Shown here: piece by piece, positions 32,601 through 47,600 of the stretch
Numbering within the stretch: position 1 is the first letter of the stretch
Layout of the letters: each line of letters starts with the position of its first letter
Assembly (NCBI RefSeq): GCF_000002075.1
Contig: NW_004797880.1
Location: forward strand, 375,941 to 439,940
Origin: Aplysia californica
Taxonomy: Eukaryota; Mollusca; Gastropoda; Aplysiida; Aplysiidae
DNA: 64,000 bases
Direction: 5' to 3'
Translations under genes and position numbers: made by a program
Notes under the pieces: generated by a model
The model's input: the letters and a program-made list of their open reading frames with translations, nothing else
The model's database searches: none
What the model was told of the DNA's origin: nothing

Positions 32601-35600
32601 ATGAACTAATTGTGTTGCAAGTAGTGCCATAAAACGCTTGCTAAAAGCAAACAAACCTGAGTGTGTTACCTTCACCCTTCTACACACGACACATCTACCT
32701 CAGTGTGAGGTAGTAGAAATTAAGTTGTCCTTCAGGAGCTTAGGTGGATTGGTCTTGTAGGCTCAGGGGAACATGGCTTGAAGTGTTAAGCAGCTTAAGC
32801 TATTGACATGTAGAGCATGTCTCTATTTGTCTTGTTTTAAAACGTTTTTTTAACAAGCCTTTAGTGGTTAAGTCCCCTCAAGCTTGTTTTTCTATTTCTT
32901 CTTCAAACAATCGCAGGGTTGTTTTTTTTTTTTTTTTTTTTTTTTTGTAAAAGCAAATTTTAATCCTCTTTTGAGGTTTTTGAGTTTTTAGAATTTTTTT
33001 CTTCCTTATGATTTCCACCGCTACCCTTTTTTTTTCTCCAGTTGTTTGTTTCATTGTTTATTTTTCTTTGCTCTTATTTTGATGATTGCAAGAAGTTCTT
33101 GATTGTCTTTTTGACAAAGGATTAACATCAGCCTCAAAGTGTGCTCAATTTAGAACTTCACAGGCTGACAATATGAAAATAACTCATCTCGAATCATTTA
33201 TTTATTATCCTTGAGGTGGGGATCTCCCCCCCCCCACCGCCTAAATCAGTGTAATTAAATGCAGTCGGGGCGCTTTCCAAACATTTATAATATTGCTATA
33301 GGAATTGTATCAAACAACAGGACGTATCATTGTTACTTGGGTGCTTTACAAAATAGTTATCATGCTGGGGTTACTTTGAGGATAAGTATGGTTCAGATTC
33401 CCTGACTGGGGCATTCCTGAACTTGCTATGTGCGAAAATGTTTCATGATTTTTCACCTGATAGGTGGGGTCCTGTCAGAGATAGATTCCAAATTACAGAT
33501 TCCTCTTTCTTAAGACTTCCTACCATTACTAGCTGTTTAAACCACTAACGCTTTCTAACACCTTTTTCATAACGAGAGGTGTTTGCTTGGACTCTTTATT
33601 CTGAAGCTCATGCTTTTATTCTTTGCAAGTTAAATGTTCTTTTTGTGTGTTTAATTAAGTAAAACTATAGTCTTGCAATTGTCTGTTTTCTGATAATTAA
33701 TGTCTCTTGTGTTTTGCTGTGTTTACAATAGTATTTGGAAAGTTGAAAACATGTGCAAAAAAAGTACTAGATAGTACTTGTGTACCATGCACTGTCTGTT
33801 TGGTCTCAAAATATTTGTAAGCATTATGTAGCCCTGTGTTTGCAGGGATGCATGGTTTGTTGTGTGGTATTTAAAACAATTTTTTTGTCTTAAGATTTAT
33901 CATCTTTGTGTTTTATATATTCGTGGGCAGTGGTGGGGTCTGGTTTGATGCACCTCATCTACCCTTCTTTTCCCTGACACTAATTACCATAAAAACTAAT
34001 TTGTTCCCAGTAAGATGTGGCGTTCCCAGTAAGATGTGGCCACTACCATACTGACCACTCATATCAACATTGTTTTTGTCCTAGTCCAAAGCCCTCTGAG
34101 AGATGTGTGTGTGTCATTATGTTTTGTTTTCCTTGATGTTGTTTGAATTTTTTTTAAAAGGTAGATGTTTTTGCACACCTTTTGTTGAGAATATTGTGAC
34201 AGAAGTAAATAGGATAATATCAGTGATAGCGAGACTCACTATGTTTTTTTTGGTGTTTTTTTTTTTCCCTTTCGTTTTTCTCCTTCAGGCCAACCAGGTC
34301 TTCATTTTCCATTTCCTGGGATGCAAGCTCAGGATGGTATGAAATGGAATGAATGTCATGTTTTTGTGCATTTATATGTTTTTGGACTTAAAAGGTGTTG
34401 ATGTATGTCCATGTAAATTTGTTTTTGTGCATGGGTTCCCCTTTTAGTACAAGTTCACATGCGTTAAACGTGTATTTTTCGTGTTGTTCTGTGAATCTGT
34501 GTATTCACTTTTGACCTCTTCCGTGTTATGTACAGTGGACTGATGTGTTGGTTGTTACTTTGGACTCAATCCTTCCTCATGTTTTTGAGTGAACTCAAAT
34601 CTTTTACCAAGAGGGTGCACATATGGTTTTGAGAGCACTAATAATGCGTTCTGTTTCTGTCTACTGCTATTGAAACTGAAACTGATGAGTAGCCTTGTGG
34701 TTTCACAGACTATTAATTAATTGTCAGTGTTGATTCGGACAAACAGATGAACGAAGTCCAATGGTCTGTTTATTTTATTCCTTTCTTACCAAACTGTCCG
34801 TTCGAGGTCTGTCGATGTCCTGGTGTGGTCTTGCTCTTTCTTCTACTTCTTTCCAGTGTTAATATTTTTGTAGTTTGTCTGTTCTGGAAGGAATGTTATC
34901 TTTAATCATCTGCAGATTTACTATAATAAACGACAACTCAACAGGTTTTTCTTTCCAGGGGAAAGCCCTCTTTCATGTATCATGTATGGTCACAATTGAA
35001 TAAATGGCGGATTTTTTTCCTTCTGAGAGAAAACTCAAATCTGCTGTTTATTGTGAACAGACTAGATTAGTCTAATACTTTGCAGAAATGTTGAAAATGT
35101 TAAAATCAAATGTTTTATTTGTAGTTAAAAAAGAAAGCCCGTTTCTTTCAGTTTAATAGGTCTACCCTTTTTTTTATTTGTCATGTCCACCCCTTCTTGA
35201 TTTTAGTGAAGGTAGATCCCTTTGTCTTGACTAATGATCTTCTACTCAAATTTAGTGAATTCCAATATTTCTTAAGTTTACAGGTAAACCTTTGGACAGT
35301 AAAGAAAAGTTAAGAACCTTTCCTCTGTTCAAATATATCATGTAGTGGACTTTAGTGTGAAATTTATTAAATAATTCTCAACAAATCTGTATTGTAATAT
35401 AGTGCAATAAAACACAAAGTTTTTCCCTGTGTTTTCAATGAGGTTTTAGTCAAGTTAATATCCTTTTATTTTTTTGTAACGACAAGGGTGAGTAAGGTAC
35501 TTTGTCATGTTGCTCTGAAAAAATAAAAAAATAAAAATATGAAAAGACGATAATCTGACAAAAATATTTCCTCTTTGCCCGTCCGTCCACCCGCCAGTCC

Positions 35601-38600
35601 CACCCCCACCCGTGACCACGCCCATCACGCCCTCCCTCACACAGACAGAGCAGCCCCCGCCCCTTCCCTTCGCCCAGGGCCAGGTCCCCCAGGAGTCGCT
35701 GGTGCCGCCAGTGCAGCAGGCCGACTTTGTGTCCCCGCCACGGCCCAACACGGGCACCGAGGGCCGCTCCATCTCGCTGCGGGCCAACCACTTCCAGGTG
35801 CGCGTGCCCAAGGGCATCATCCACCACTACGAGGTGAACATCTCCCCCGACAAGTGCCCGCGCAGGGTCAACAGGTGAGTGAGTGGCTGTGGGTTCTCTA
35901 GATGTGCCTCATATAATACTATATCAGTGGTGTTGTGCTCTATGTAGCGGGCTTCTCGGAAAATTTTTCTTCATGTGATCACTTTGCTGAATGGTCAGTT
36001 CAGCCTTTATCTTTTCAAATCTTGCGTTTTCCTTCATTTCTTTTTCTCTGCTCTGTCATCTTTGTATAAAAAAATCCAATCACATTGAATATGGTTACAA
36101 AATCCAGGTAGCAGGTGGTTGGTGGTTTGCTTCTTCTTTCCTATCTAATATCTGTGTCTCTCCTTTTTTTTTGTTTGTTTGTTACTCGCTTGCAAACCTC
36201 TAGTCTTGGTCACTTATGTGACCTTATTGTGTTGCAAGTGCTGTAAAACTTACTGAAACAAAAGAAAACAAAAAACACAATTCAGGTGAAAACCTGAACA
36301 TTTTTTTAAAACCCAGGGAATTTATTTTCCTTGATGAGTGGCAACTCTGATATTGATTGTCATTTATGCTGGTTGTGGCCGATGTTTGACTTAAAAACTC
36401 GTCTATTTTACAGAGAAATCATCGACACAATGGTAACTGCTTACCAACAGAAGATCTTCCAGGGCCAGAAGCCTGTCTTTGACGGAAGGAAAAACTTGTA
36501 CAGTAGGGAACCTCTTCCAGTGGGAACAGAAAAGGTATGTTCTGAAGTTGTGGTGTGCTTATCGGCATTGATATAAGTGTCATGGTTCATTCACCTAGAA
36601 TTGCACGTAGTATTTTTTCATCCATCGGAATCCCTCCATTCAGCTCTTCCCTTTCTTTTGGAATATTAATCAAAGGTTTTGAATTTCTTTGTTTGTTCGG
36701 GGTATTTTTCACTGTTGTTATTTTGTTTATTACATTAAAAAAATTTTGTTTAAATTCCCTTCACTTATTTTCATGTCTTTGACCGAACTCAGAAGGTGTC
36801 AATGTTCTTCTTGTGGGTAGAGAGTTTGTTTAAGTACACCAGCATAACTTTGAAGTTTTCGATTTGTTTTATCTTGTTATGTGTTTTTTAAAAACTGCTT
36901 CCTGTTTTCTTTCTTTTCAGGTTGAACTGGAAGTGACATTGCCAGGGGAGGGTCGGGACAGGGTGTTCAAAGTTGCCGTCCGCTATGTGGGTCAGGTCAG
37001 CCTGTTCGCTCTAGAGGAGGCGCTGGAAGGTCGTACCCGACAGATCCCCATGGACGCTATACAGGCCCTAGACGTAGTCATGAGGCACCTTCCAAGCAAA
37101 ACGTAAGAGCTGTTTTCTGCTGTTATGCATGGGTTGACACCTATTTTGTTTTTCGAGGAGGCTTGCGAGTTGTGTCTTCCTTCACAGGTGTTTTGGCTGC
37201 CCGGTTGATGTTCTGTGCGACCATAGTCAAAAAGACTGGTTTATATCCCCAACAGGGTCTTATTGAAATTAGATTGTTTACAATTTTCAATGTTCTCTGC
37301 CCATTTGTTTTAGTCCTGTCAGATATGGGGGATAAATTTGGAGGTTCTGGGTCATGATATGATATTGGGTCGTTAAACCCATATCTTGTACCGTGATGTG
37401 TTGCTTTGTGCGATAGAAAGACTCTTTTTTCAGTTCTTTCTAACTGGCTTGCCAACTGTCCCGAATGTCTCATGACTGTCCTGGATTCAGCAATCGGAGA
37501 TTTGAGGGCTATTTCACATACATTAAACCAAAACCAGTCCTACTTGATGATGGAATTTTGATTGTTAGTAATCTTATGACATACCATTGGGATTGGGTGG
37601 TTGGAGGGTGCTGTGGTGTGGTTTGCTCCTTCTTTCCTATCAACCATCTATCGTTGTTATCTCTCCTTCTTTTTTGTGTTTGTTACTCCCTTATAACACA
37701 CCTGTTCTTCGGCACTTATATGGTCTTTTTGTGTTACAAGTGCCTTTAGACTCTTTCAAAAACGAAAAAGCTATTGGGTGTCTCAGATTAGGTTTTGAAA
37801 AGGTTGGCAATCTGGATCAAGTTTGCCATTAAAAAAAACAACCTGACCAAGGACACGCAACATAAATGCAGTGGTGAATTTGAAATTATGAGACAAAGAA
37901 AATAAAGCTTACAGACAATTGTACAAGTAGAGCCAAATAGAACTGTATTTTTCAACAAATCAGGAAGCCAGGTTTCACCATTAGCAGATTAGAAAGATAG
38001 TAATACTAGCAGAAGGAACAGACAACCAGGCAGCAGCTACGAGTCATGACAGTGAAGACCTCTTTTTTTCTTTTTCTTCTTTGATTTTTCTATTTGGTCA
38101 TATCATGCCTAATGCAATGTGACAATGTGTCTGACTTTCCACCAGTCCTTAAACATGAAAAAAAACCGCAACCCCATGGTTGTTGTGGCCCTAGAAAAAA
38201 AATTCAGTTTTAATTTGTAGTGTTGACATTTTCCCTCTTCCTCTTATGTTTGCAGCTATACTCCTGTGGGCCGCTCCTTCTTCTCACCACCAGAGGGTTA
38301 TGATCACCCGCTTGGAGGTGGGCGAGAGGTATGGTTTGGTTTCCATCAGTCTGTGCGACCATCCCACTGGAAAATGATGCTGAACATCGATGGTGAGTTA
38401 TTTATCAACTGTACTTCATTAAACTAAGTTAGGTGTGATATAAATTTTTCTGAAAGCCAGGGAGCCAAGGGAGCCATTTTGTGGTCATTACACTTTAATT
38501 GGTCGAATCTGTCAGACTGAGTCATGAAAAAATCTGTTTTTGGACTTTTGTGGCCTATCATTTTTTTTTGTAGGGGGGTTTTGTTAGTCCTGCTGCTATT

Positions 38601-41600
38601 AAATTGTGGACATCCCTCTAAGTTTTAAGAATAATTTTAAAAATATGAAATTAGTAAAGCACTTGAGGGTTTGATCCATTACTCGTGCTTTGTGAATGTG
38701 AGGGTAAAGTTGAATCTCATTGAGGAAGTTACCTGGGTATGGTAAAGCAAACCTTGGAATACCTCTGTTGTTTTCCTGTTGGCAATTTTTATTTATTTTG
38801 TTTGTTTGGGTTGTTGTTGTTTTACACAAAGTAATTACATTGCAGAAAGTGATGCATCAGGCTGGCTTTTCTCTTTCTACTGCAGCTTTCTAAATGAAAG
38901 TCTAATCAATGATTGAGAATTTGTGTGTTTTCAAGGATATTTTTTCCCCTTCTGTCCTCAGTGTCTGCCACTGCCTTCTACAAAGAACAACCAGTTATTG
39001 AGTTTATGTGTGAAGTGCTGGATTTGCCAGATATCAGCGAACAGAAGCGGCCTCTGGCAGATTCACAACGAGTCAAATTTACGAAAGAAATCAAAGGTAA
39101 TTATTTTTAAAGGCACCAAGATTTTAGGAAATTGCATGTCAGTCAAGGAATAAAATAGCTAAAATATTATTTTTGTGTGATCCATAATTGAATTTGATGT
39201 TTATTCACCACTTCCGTTTTTCTGACCATGCAGAGTTAGATTGCTAGTTCTTCTGCTTTATTATATGCTCACTAGAGTGGAGGTGATTTCCAATTTGGTT
39301 GTTTGTACTTCTCTCTCTGGTTATGTATTGTAAATATTTTTATGCCGTCTAAATGCTGTAGGATGTTCTTGATGTCGATGAGTACAGCAATGTTTTGGTA
39401 TGAGTTTAGACTAGAATACTTTGAAAGCTTTGGGGTAAAAAAATTTGTCTTGATTTGTTCCTTAGCCATTGTATGTACGACCCTACTTTTGCTGTATTTA
39501 AAAGAAAAATGAATAAATAATTCATATCAGTTTAATATGCCATTATAGCTGCTTAGAATTTAGAACCCAGGTTTGATTTGATTCTTTATTCACTTAATAT
39601 GCTGAGTGATAAAGCGATGGTTTCAATTGTTTGATTTGTGTGATTTCCTCCCCTCACCATAAATCAGGTCTTAAAGTGGAAATCACCCACTGTGGTACGA
39701 TGAGGCGCAAGTACAGAGTATGCAACGTCACAAGACGACCTGCTCAAACGCAATCGTAAGTTTGTCTTCATGTAGAGACGAGTGTAGGGGAACATTTTGC
39801 TTCCAAAATTTTTGTTGGGTTTGTGGTTGTGAGTTTGTCATGTACAGATGAGTGTAAAGCAACAATTTTCTTATTTTGTGTTTGGATGAAGAGAAAAGTA
39901 TTGTGGAACAATTTGCATTTTTTCTTGTTTAGAATCGGGAGTTTGTCATTCATGGAAAGATGAATGTTGAGGAAAAATTTGATTACCTCTTGTTTCAAAT
40001 TGTGAATCTTTATGAAGACATGAGTGTAGAGTAACAATTTGATTTTTTCATGCAAAGAACTGTGAGGTTTTAATGTAGAGATGAGTGTAGAAGAACAATG
40101 TGGTTATTTCGTGTCTTGAGTTGTGAAATTTTGTCATCTAGTCTAGAGATAAGTATAGCAAAACACATTGATTATTTCTTGGGTGAGTTTGTAGAATTAG
40201 CACGGTTATTCTGTGTTTGATGCTGTGAAACTCTCTGTCTCTCTCTCTCTCTTTGTTTTTCTCTCTCCCTCCCCTCCCCCGCTCCATCTCCATCTCTCTC
40301 TTTACCTCCTTGCGTTTATACTTTTTAGGTAATAATTTATTTTGCTTCTCTTCATTTAGATTCCCCTTACAACTAAACACTGGTCAAACAATTGAATGCA
40401 CCGTGGCTCGCTACTTCATGGAAAAGTACAAAATGAAATTACAGTGAGTATTGAAGATGTTTTTGTCCCCCAAAGCTTCTCTTTTAGTAGGCACCGGACT
40501 GAGGGTAAGGACTTTATTCTACAATGATTGAGCGTTTTTGTTTCTTTACTAAAAAGTTGGGGAGTTTGAATCCAGTAATTTCTCCCATAATTTGCTGTGG
40601 GTTGATAAGAGCGACAAAAGTATCAGATGTTGAAATGGGCCTCCCACAGCCAGAGAGATATCTGTGATCTTTATGCACAATGATATTGCTAATTGGGCAA
40701 TGGAATACCTAATAGAAAACAGTGACCCAATGATTTTTGTCAAGAAGGAGTCAAAATTCTTCCGGGCTTCAGGAGGTGTTTTGCGACCTTTTAGAAGATG
40801 TCTAGTATCGCTGTATGAAGAATAAACAAGAGAAAAGTATCAAGCTAATAACAATGTAGCTGCATAAGCTCCAGGGTTCCCATGACTGATCTGAGAATTA
40901 AAGAGGAACATTTTTTAGGGCTGGGAGTGACCAGGGGCTTGGTGTAAGTAAGTCAGTGAAAGTAAGATTTTGTTATCCAAACTGAAGAACTACTTCCTTT
41001 ATTTAGTATTACCTTCTGAAATATTGAACTGATTCAGTCAGGTATTATACAGACCCTCGACAATTTCAAAGAATGTTAGAAAGGTTTTGGTCTTGGTTGA
41101 AAATGATTTTAAACTGTATAAGCTGTATTTAATTTATGTTTAATCCTCCTCAGACATCCACATTTGCCTTGTCTTCAAGTGGGGCAGGAACAAAAACACA
41201 CATATCTGCCTCTCGAGGTAAGCACAGTAAATTAGTAAGAATATTTCAGGATTTTCTATTATGGCCTACAGAAGGGGGGGGGGGGGGGGGGGGGGGTGTG
41301 ACTGGTTTTACTAGATTGAACCTGAGTAAAATATAATGGGACATTCCAGGCCAGGTTGTTTCCAATTCTGGCCCTATTTTTTCTCTCCTTCTCTTATTTT
41401 TATTATTTTAAAAAATAATTAAGATTGATGTTTCAATATATTTGTCTTTCAGTCATACAGGGGCATATGGAAATCATTAAGTCTGTCCTGTAAAGGATTC
41501 CTTTTTTTCTTTCGCCCTTTAAAACAAAAATTCAAAGAGAAATGTAGTGAGAGTTCTTGTGTGATAGTTTATCCAGAATAACACAGCGTTATTCTTTGAC

Positions 41601-44600
41601 GTGTCACTTTATTTTAAACATTTATTGTTTTAAATGAATGAACGGACAATTTTGTTTGGATGCACATCCTTCATCGTGTACACACATTTCTTCCTTCTCT
41701 CCATCCACAGGTGTGTAACATAGTGGGAGGCCAGCGCTGCATCAAGAAGCTGACTGACATGCAGACATCCACCATGATCAAGGTCTCCCAAATGAGTCGT
41801 CTGTCTGACCCAGCATGCATTCCTAGGCTGCATTCCCCCCCCCCCCCTTTTTTTCCCCCTTCTTTTTTATAAAAAAAGTTTCTTCAGTTTTTCTCGAGGC
41901 TTTGTCAAGATATGTGGGAACAAAAACATTTTCTACTCATATAGACCCAGAACTGTGTGTGTTTAGTCCAAAAGCCCATAGAAGATGTTTTTATGATAAA
42001 CAAAACATGCTTAGTAAATTTGAAGTTTGTCCAATGAAGTTTCTTGCTGCAGCTGTTATGTGTCAAAAGAACTTTCTAACCCTTCCTTGAACCTTGGCTC
42101 AAGAAAGTGTCATTGTTATGATCTTTAAAAAAACCCAGCCTGCGTCATTGTGGGAGAAGATAAAGCCTCAGCTTCTGTCTCTACGCTGTGTGATTTGTGG
42201 ACAGAATGCACAGTATGCTTCCCGAGAAGACAGAATAATGCTTCCCGAGAAGACAGAATATTTCAAAGTCATGTTGAGTACTTGTGATGTTGGCTTTTTC
42301 TATTCTTCTTCTTCTGATTTCTGAAGCAGCTCATATAGGTATTTTTATTTGTTAAGTTTTCTGAAATTTGAAATTCTCCCCCCATTCTCTAGTTTTCTGT
42401 GCTAAATGGTTCTGGGGAATGTTAAAATCTTTTTCTCTCCCCTCTTTGTCCATGTGGAAAAGAAACTACCAAACTCTATAATACGCTCTCAAGTCGGTCA
42501 GTTTCTAACATCTTCTGAAAGTTACTGGTGAAATAATGAGTGTGCGTTTCTCAGATCTCACCTTGGCTATCATGACTTTTCTCTATTGTAATGGGATAAA
42601 AGTTCTCTGCTTTCTCTGTGCTGTTCACAAATCACGGCAGCAAAGATTGACTGTGAGGAAATGCCTGGCTTTGTCAGATAGCGACTCACTTGGTTCAGTT
42701 GTCCTTTGTGTCATTCAAGAGATTTTTTTTCTTTGCAAATTTGCACTAAATACAATACTGACTCTCAGAAGTAGTATTCATGCTCGTAGATTGCCAGAGG
42801 GATTATCGAGAGGAGAAAGGTCATCATGATATCGTTTTGTTTGTCGGTGACCTGTATTCATTTCAACTTGTAGATTGTTTAGACTCCTGAGTATATTTTA
42901 GCAGCATTGTTCGAACTATTTGTCCAACAATACGTTTTCTATGTTCTTTGTATGGACAGTGTTTAATCATTTTTAGTGGATCATTAACTAAGAAAATTGT
43001 AAAGACAAATGAAAGAAATTTGTCTAATATTAGTGTACAAAGAAGAATTTTCCTGTCATGGACATTTAAAGCAATATCAACATAATATACCCTGGTAAGA
43101 ATGAGATGCTGGAATAATTTAGAAGTAACAATAGTTTGGATAGAAATTCTAGTGATTCTGAGAGTCAGGATTGCTGTAAGAATATGTAATCTGTTGGTCT
43201 GTCCTCAAGCAGGTATGTCTTTATTCTATTTTCTGTAGTGCCTCATGCTTGCGTAGAGCAGCTACAGTTCCAATGCTTGTCATCAGATTTGGCCAATTGG
43301 CTGGTAATGGGTTAAAAAAAAAGGGTTCCTGTTAGTCTTCCAATTGTAGAACAGATTTAGTTTCCCCTTCTTCACGAAGATAGGTGCTAGTAGCCTTGCT
43401 TTTTTTTTTTTTTTTTGTTTCCGTTTGTAGGTCATCTATTGCTCAATTCTATAGTTTTCTAGGATAAAAATGCACATTTCTAAAATGTATAAATTTGTCC
43501 TTTCCTCGAACTCATGGCGTACTGTAAGAGCATATGCTGTGACTACATTTCAGACAAGATGGCATTCAATTATTTGAACATTCAGTTCTCATTTTCAGTT
43601 TTCGCTCCCATTTGTGGTTAGGTTGCTACTTAGCATAGTTTTCCCTTTCTGCACATGCAATTCCCAAACCTTTCTGTGTATACATTTAGTATATATACAA
43701 ATATATGTAGGCCTACTTGTTGTCCATACTTGTTTGGCAGCCTAGGAATGCATTTTGTGTCCTTTAAATTGAAAAGAAAAGGGGGATATCTGTTTCCATT
43801 TGAGAAAGCCCTAGCATTACTCAGTATCATAAAATGCACATAGACTGTCAAAAAAGGAGTGCCTTGTGGAAGGAATGATAATGGAGGCCGTAAGATGTTG
43901 TTGGTTTAGTGGTAGTACTGTTAAGTTGATAGTTTGGGAGATTACAAGTTTAGTACATGAAATAAAGGCCTTAAAGTTAATAGTTCGCTTGTTTTGGGGT
44001 TTTAAAAATATTTTTATAGAGAAAACTGTGTCCAAATCTTTGGTAATGAGACTTTCAATTAAAGATTTGTACATTTTCTTTCAAATTAAATTGCCTAGCG
44101 GAGTTTAAGTCTGAGTCCCCTTTTTCTTTTCTGTGTTATTTAAAGTTTCTTATGTTAGATCAGATACTTAGATACTTGCTAGTTTGCTGTCAGTTCACAG
44201 GACTAGATTCTGTTGTTCACATAAATCCCAAGTGGTAGGTATGAATAGTTGTTTTAGTGTCATCTGAATTAATAAATAGAACACTACAATGTTTAGCTCA
44301 GTTGGTGGTGTTATGCTAAATTATAATAATGCTGATGGCCCAGTTTTGATTCCTTTGTGGGGCATTTTTTAACTAGAGTTGTTTGGGCAGGTTTTTTTTT
44401 GGCTCTCCACCCTCTCAGCTTGGTTTTAAAGTGGACAGGCATTAAAATTAGATGCCTTGCCTTTATCGACTTTACAGCAGTGAAAGTATTGTAAAGAAGA
44501 GTAAAGAAAACTTTGCCCTTCCCATTTACAGAATATAATTGATATGGCACCAAATGGGTATATCTTTGGTCTATTCTTTAGAGAATGAGTTTATTTTTCA

Positions 44601-47600
44601 TCTTTTTTCAGAGAAGGGTGGTTTTTTAAAATCTTCTATAAACCCGCCAGAAACCCTAAATCTTTGGTATTGATTTTAAATTTGTCAAATTGTGAACTTA
44701 TGGTTACAATTAAGTGGAAGATTTGTGGACCATAGTTGGTTGTAAATGCTCTAAGCTGATTATGTTTACTCTTTCATTGTACATATCATTGTTGCAACAC
44801 CTACCTCTGCCCTTGTTTCCTTGAATCGTTGATATAGGTACTATTGACAGGTTAAATTTTGTTGCTTCCCATTAAATCAGCTATTTTGTATTTCCTCCTC
44901 ATCAGCTAGTCATCAGTATGTTCATGGTCTTTATCTTTTTCTGTAGTTCTTTGAGACGTATGGGAATTGGCTTCCCAAAGTGACAAACTGTCTAAAGGAA
45001 GAGAATGTTTTAATTAAATGTTTTCGGTTCTAAAATGGCTAGAAAACAAGTGGCAGTAATTTGTGTACAGTTGAGCATGCTCTAAAAGGCCACCTGTTTA
45101 AGGCAAACTGCTGTTCAGACGCACCCCCTCGTGTACATTTTAAAAATAGAGTTACTTCTCTCCTCGACAATGGGTGGCTATCTTACAGAATTTCGACTGG
45201 GCACAAATTAAATTTGTAGTGAGTGTCAGCATGAGAGTAAACTGAGTCTTCTCCCTTTTCTTTATCTAGGCCACAGCGAGGTCAGCTCCAGACAGAGAGA
45301 AAGAAATCAACAATTTGGTAAGTTGTTGTCTTTGACACAGTTTCTTGTTACACTATTTTAGTTCTTTATTTGATGGGGTCAAACTGATGGTTGGGTGTAA
45401 GACTGATAAACGTCAAAGTGAAAAATGAATAGTTTCTAAGTTAAATAGTTGTTATTGAAACTATGCTTTATGTCTTATTTTTCTTTTATGTGTTTGTTTT
45501 TATTCTTTTTCTTCTAAATTAAAAACAAAACAAAAACAACATTAAATGTCCCCAAAATTCTGGCGATTCATAGAAACAATATATTTAAGATACTGAAGCC
45601 ATAATAATCCTTCATAGTATTTTTCACCAATTAAGTAAAAAAAAAAGAAGAAGAATATTCCTGTGCAGTCATAAGACTTGGATGAACAAAAGGAACAAAT
45701 AAAAGGGAATATTGTTGCTTCGCTTGAAAAAAGGAATAACTGTTTGCCCTTGCTTTGCAGGGTTAGTGATAAACATTTTACTATTATAGGAAATGAATGA
45801 ACAAAGTAAAAGGAAAATGTTTGTAGATCCAGAATTTAGGGACGTTTTGCCCCTTTTATATTCTCTGTGATTACCACTTGTATCTGATAAAGTCTTCTAT
45901 GTTTTCTCAAGTACATTGCTAAATAGATACGAATGACTTGGATGTTTGATTGTTGCTGTAAAATGAACTTAACATTTCCTTTCAGATATCTGTACTGTTA
46001 TTTTCATTGGAAGGCTGCATGTCATATTTCATCATATTTCAATGAATATTTGGATTTTTTATATATATGTGACATCAATTTTATGATGCATACGGTTTAT
46101 TGTGTGACAGTGTCTTTTTGAATAATCCTGTTTTTGTTTTGCTTTAGTGTGAAAATGACTGGTGGAAGTAATGGAATTTTGTTTTTCTACAGAAATGTTT
46201 ATTCTATGGAAAGAGTTCTTGTGATGGTGAAAGTCTTGCAGGCTGGACTTTCTTTGAAATGGTCACAGCCAAATCAGTATACTATTGATCATCTCAAATG
46301 TTTATAAAAATTGATTTTGAGACTTTTAGTAGAGCTGTTGCAATGTATTGGTAAACAGTGCACAAGGATTATCAGGAAATGAAGGCATTAGTGTGTAGGT
46401 TGTAAATGTGGAAATAACAAATGGTTCATTGTTTGAGTCAGAACAATGTGTTTCATGAGACTTCAAAAACAAATCCCAGTTTTATGTTGTGAGTGTCATG
46501 GCATTGGATGATTGGTCTTCGTTTACAGCGCCAGTTTTTAAAAAAAACAATCTGTGATGTTGCAGCCTTTATTATTAAAAATTTTTCTGTGTTTTTAACT
46601 TGTTGTCCATCCATGTTAATGAAAGTAGAATCCTGACATTTGTTGGATGTGTAGTGTTTCTGCTGGCAGGTTTTTGGCAAGTGATCGTGGTAGGTTTTGG
46701 TTTTTCAGACCTGTCAAGCACTCGTATAAAATCGTAGCTCTCTGATTTTCTTTTGCCTGTTGAAGAACCCCAGTCAGATTGACATAAAATCCAATTTTTT
46801 TCCCTGGAATTTAATTTCTGTGGGTGGTACACATCTTATCGTAAATGATATGAAACTACACAGGTTTTCTGCGACATATGCACGACTTATTGTATGTCAT
46901 GTGAAAATATACATTTTTATTAGTGTTTATTTACGATATACATTCATTTGCCACAGTCAGCTTATAAGGGAATCTAATATACTGGGGTTCTGCAGGCTCC
47001 GATATCCCCCCCCCCCAATTTTTAGTGAGGATTCTGAGGCAAACTCCCTGTTTTTGGTTATGGAGTGGTTGGCAGGTGTGATTCTTTACTTTTTTTGAGT
47101 AGGCATTATTTAGAAACAAGCACAGTCTGGTATCTTTGCGATGATTTAGTAGCAGTATGGCAAGATCAACATCAAATAGACAAATTGACAGCTAGTTGCT
47201 TCAGGCAAAAGTGTGCTTAAAAATGATGTTAATACAACTCAAAAAAGCTTGAGCAGTAGATAAAGCAAACAATACAAAAGAAATAGTGGTATGTGGGTAA
47301 AGCTAATAATACAGGGTTCTCAACCTTCTTTTGTCTTGTCACACCCTTTACCAGGCTCTTAAAAAGTAATTTCACTCAAGGCTATGCAAGCTGTTATTTG
47401 CTGTGCTGTTACCAGCAACGGTTTATTTGATTGGACCTGAACTCATGCCCTAGCGTACTTTGCATTTCCCCTTCTGAGCATGCAATGTATATTTCAGCTT
47501 GCGGTGGAGCAAATTTAGCAGTCGAACCAAGCAAGCTAAGATACCTGTGGGTTAGGGGGCTCAAAGAGATAAGGACGACATATTCATTCACATGGGCACA

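Larger units (their letters stand above)
28362..34288 (+). other. AGO1: Argonaute intron 3
   Basis: A 5.9-kb, very T-rich intron with a degenerate SINE C copy (30100-30280), a complete MITE D (30999-31352), a family B repeat (32473-32656) and a poly-T run near 32920-32946. No other coding signal is recognised. Confidence 0.7.
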
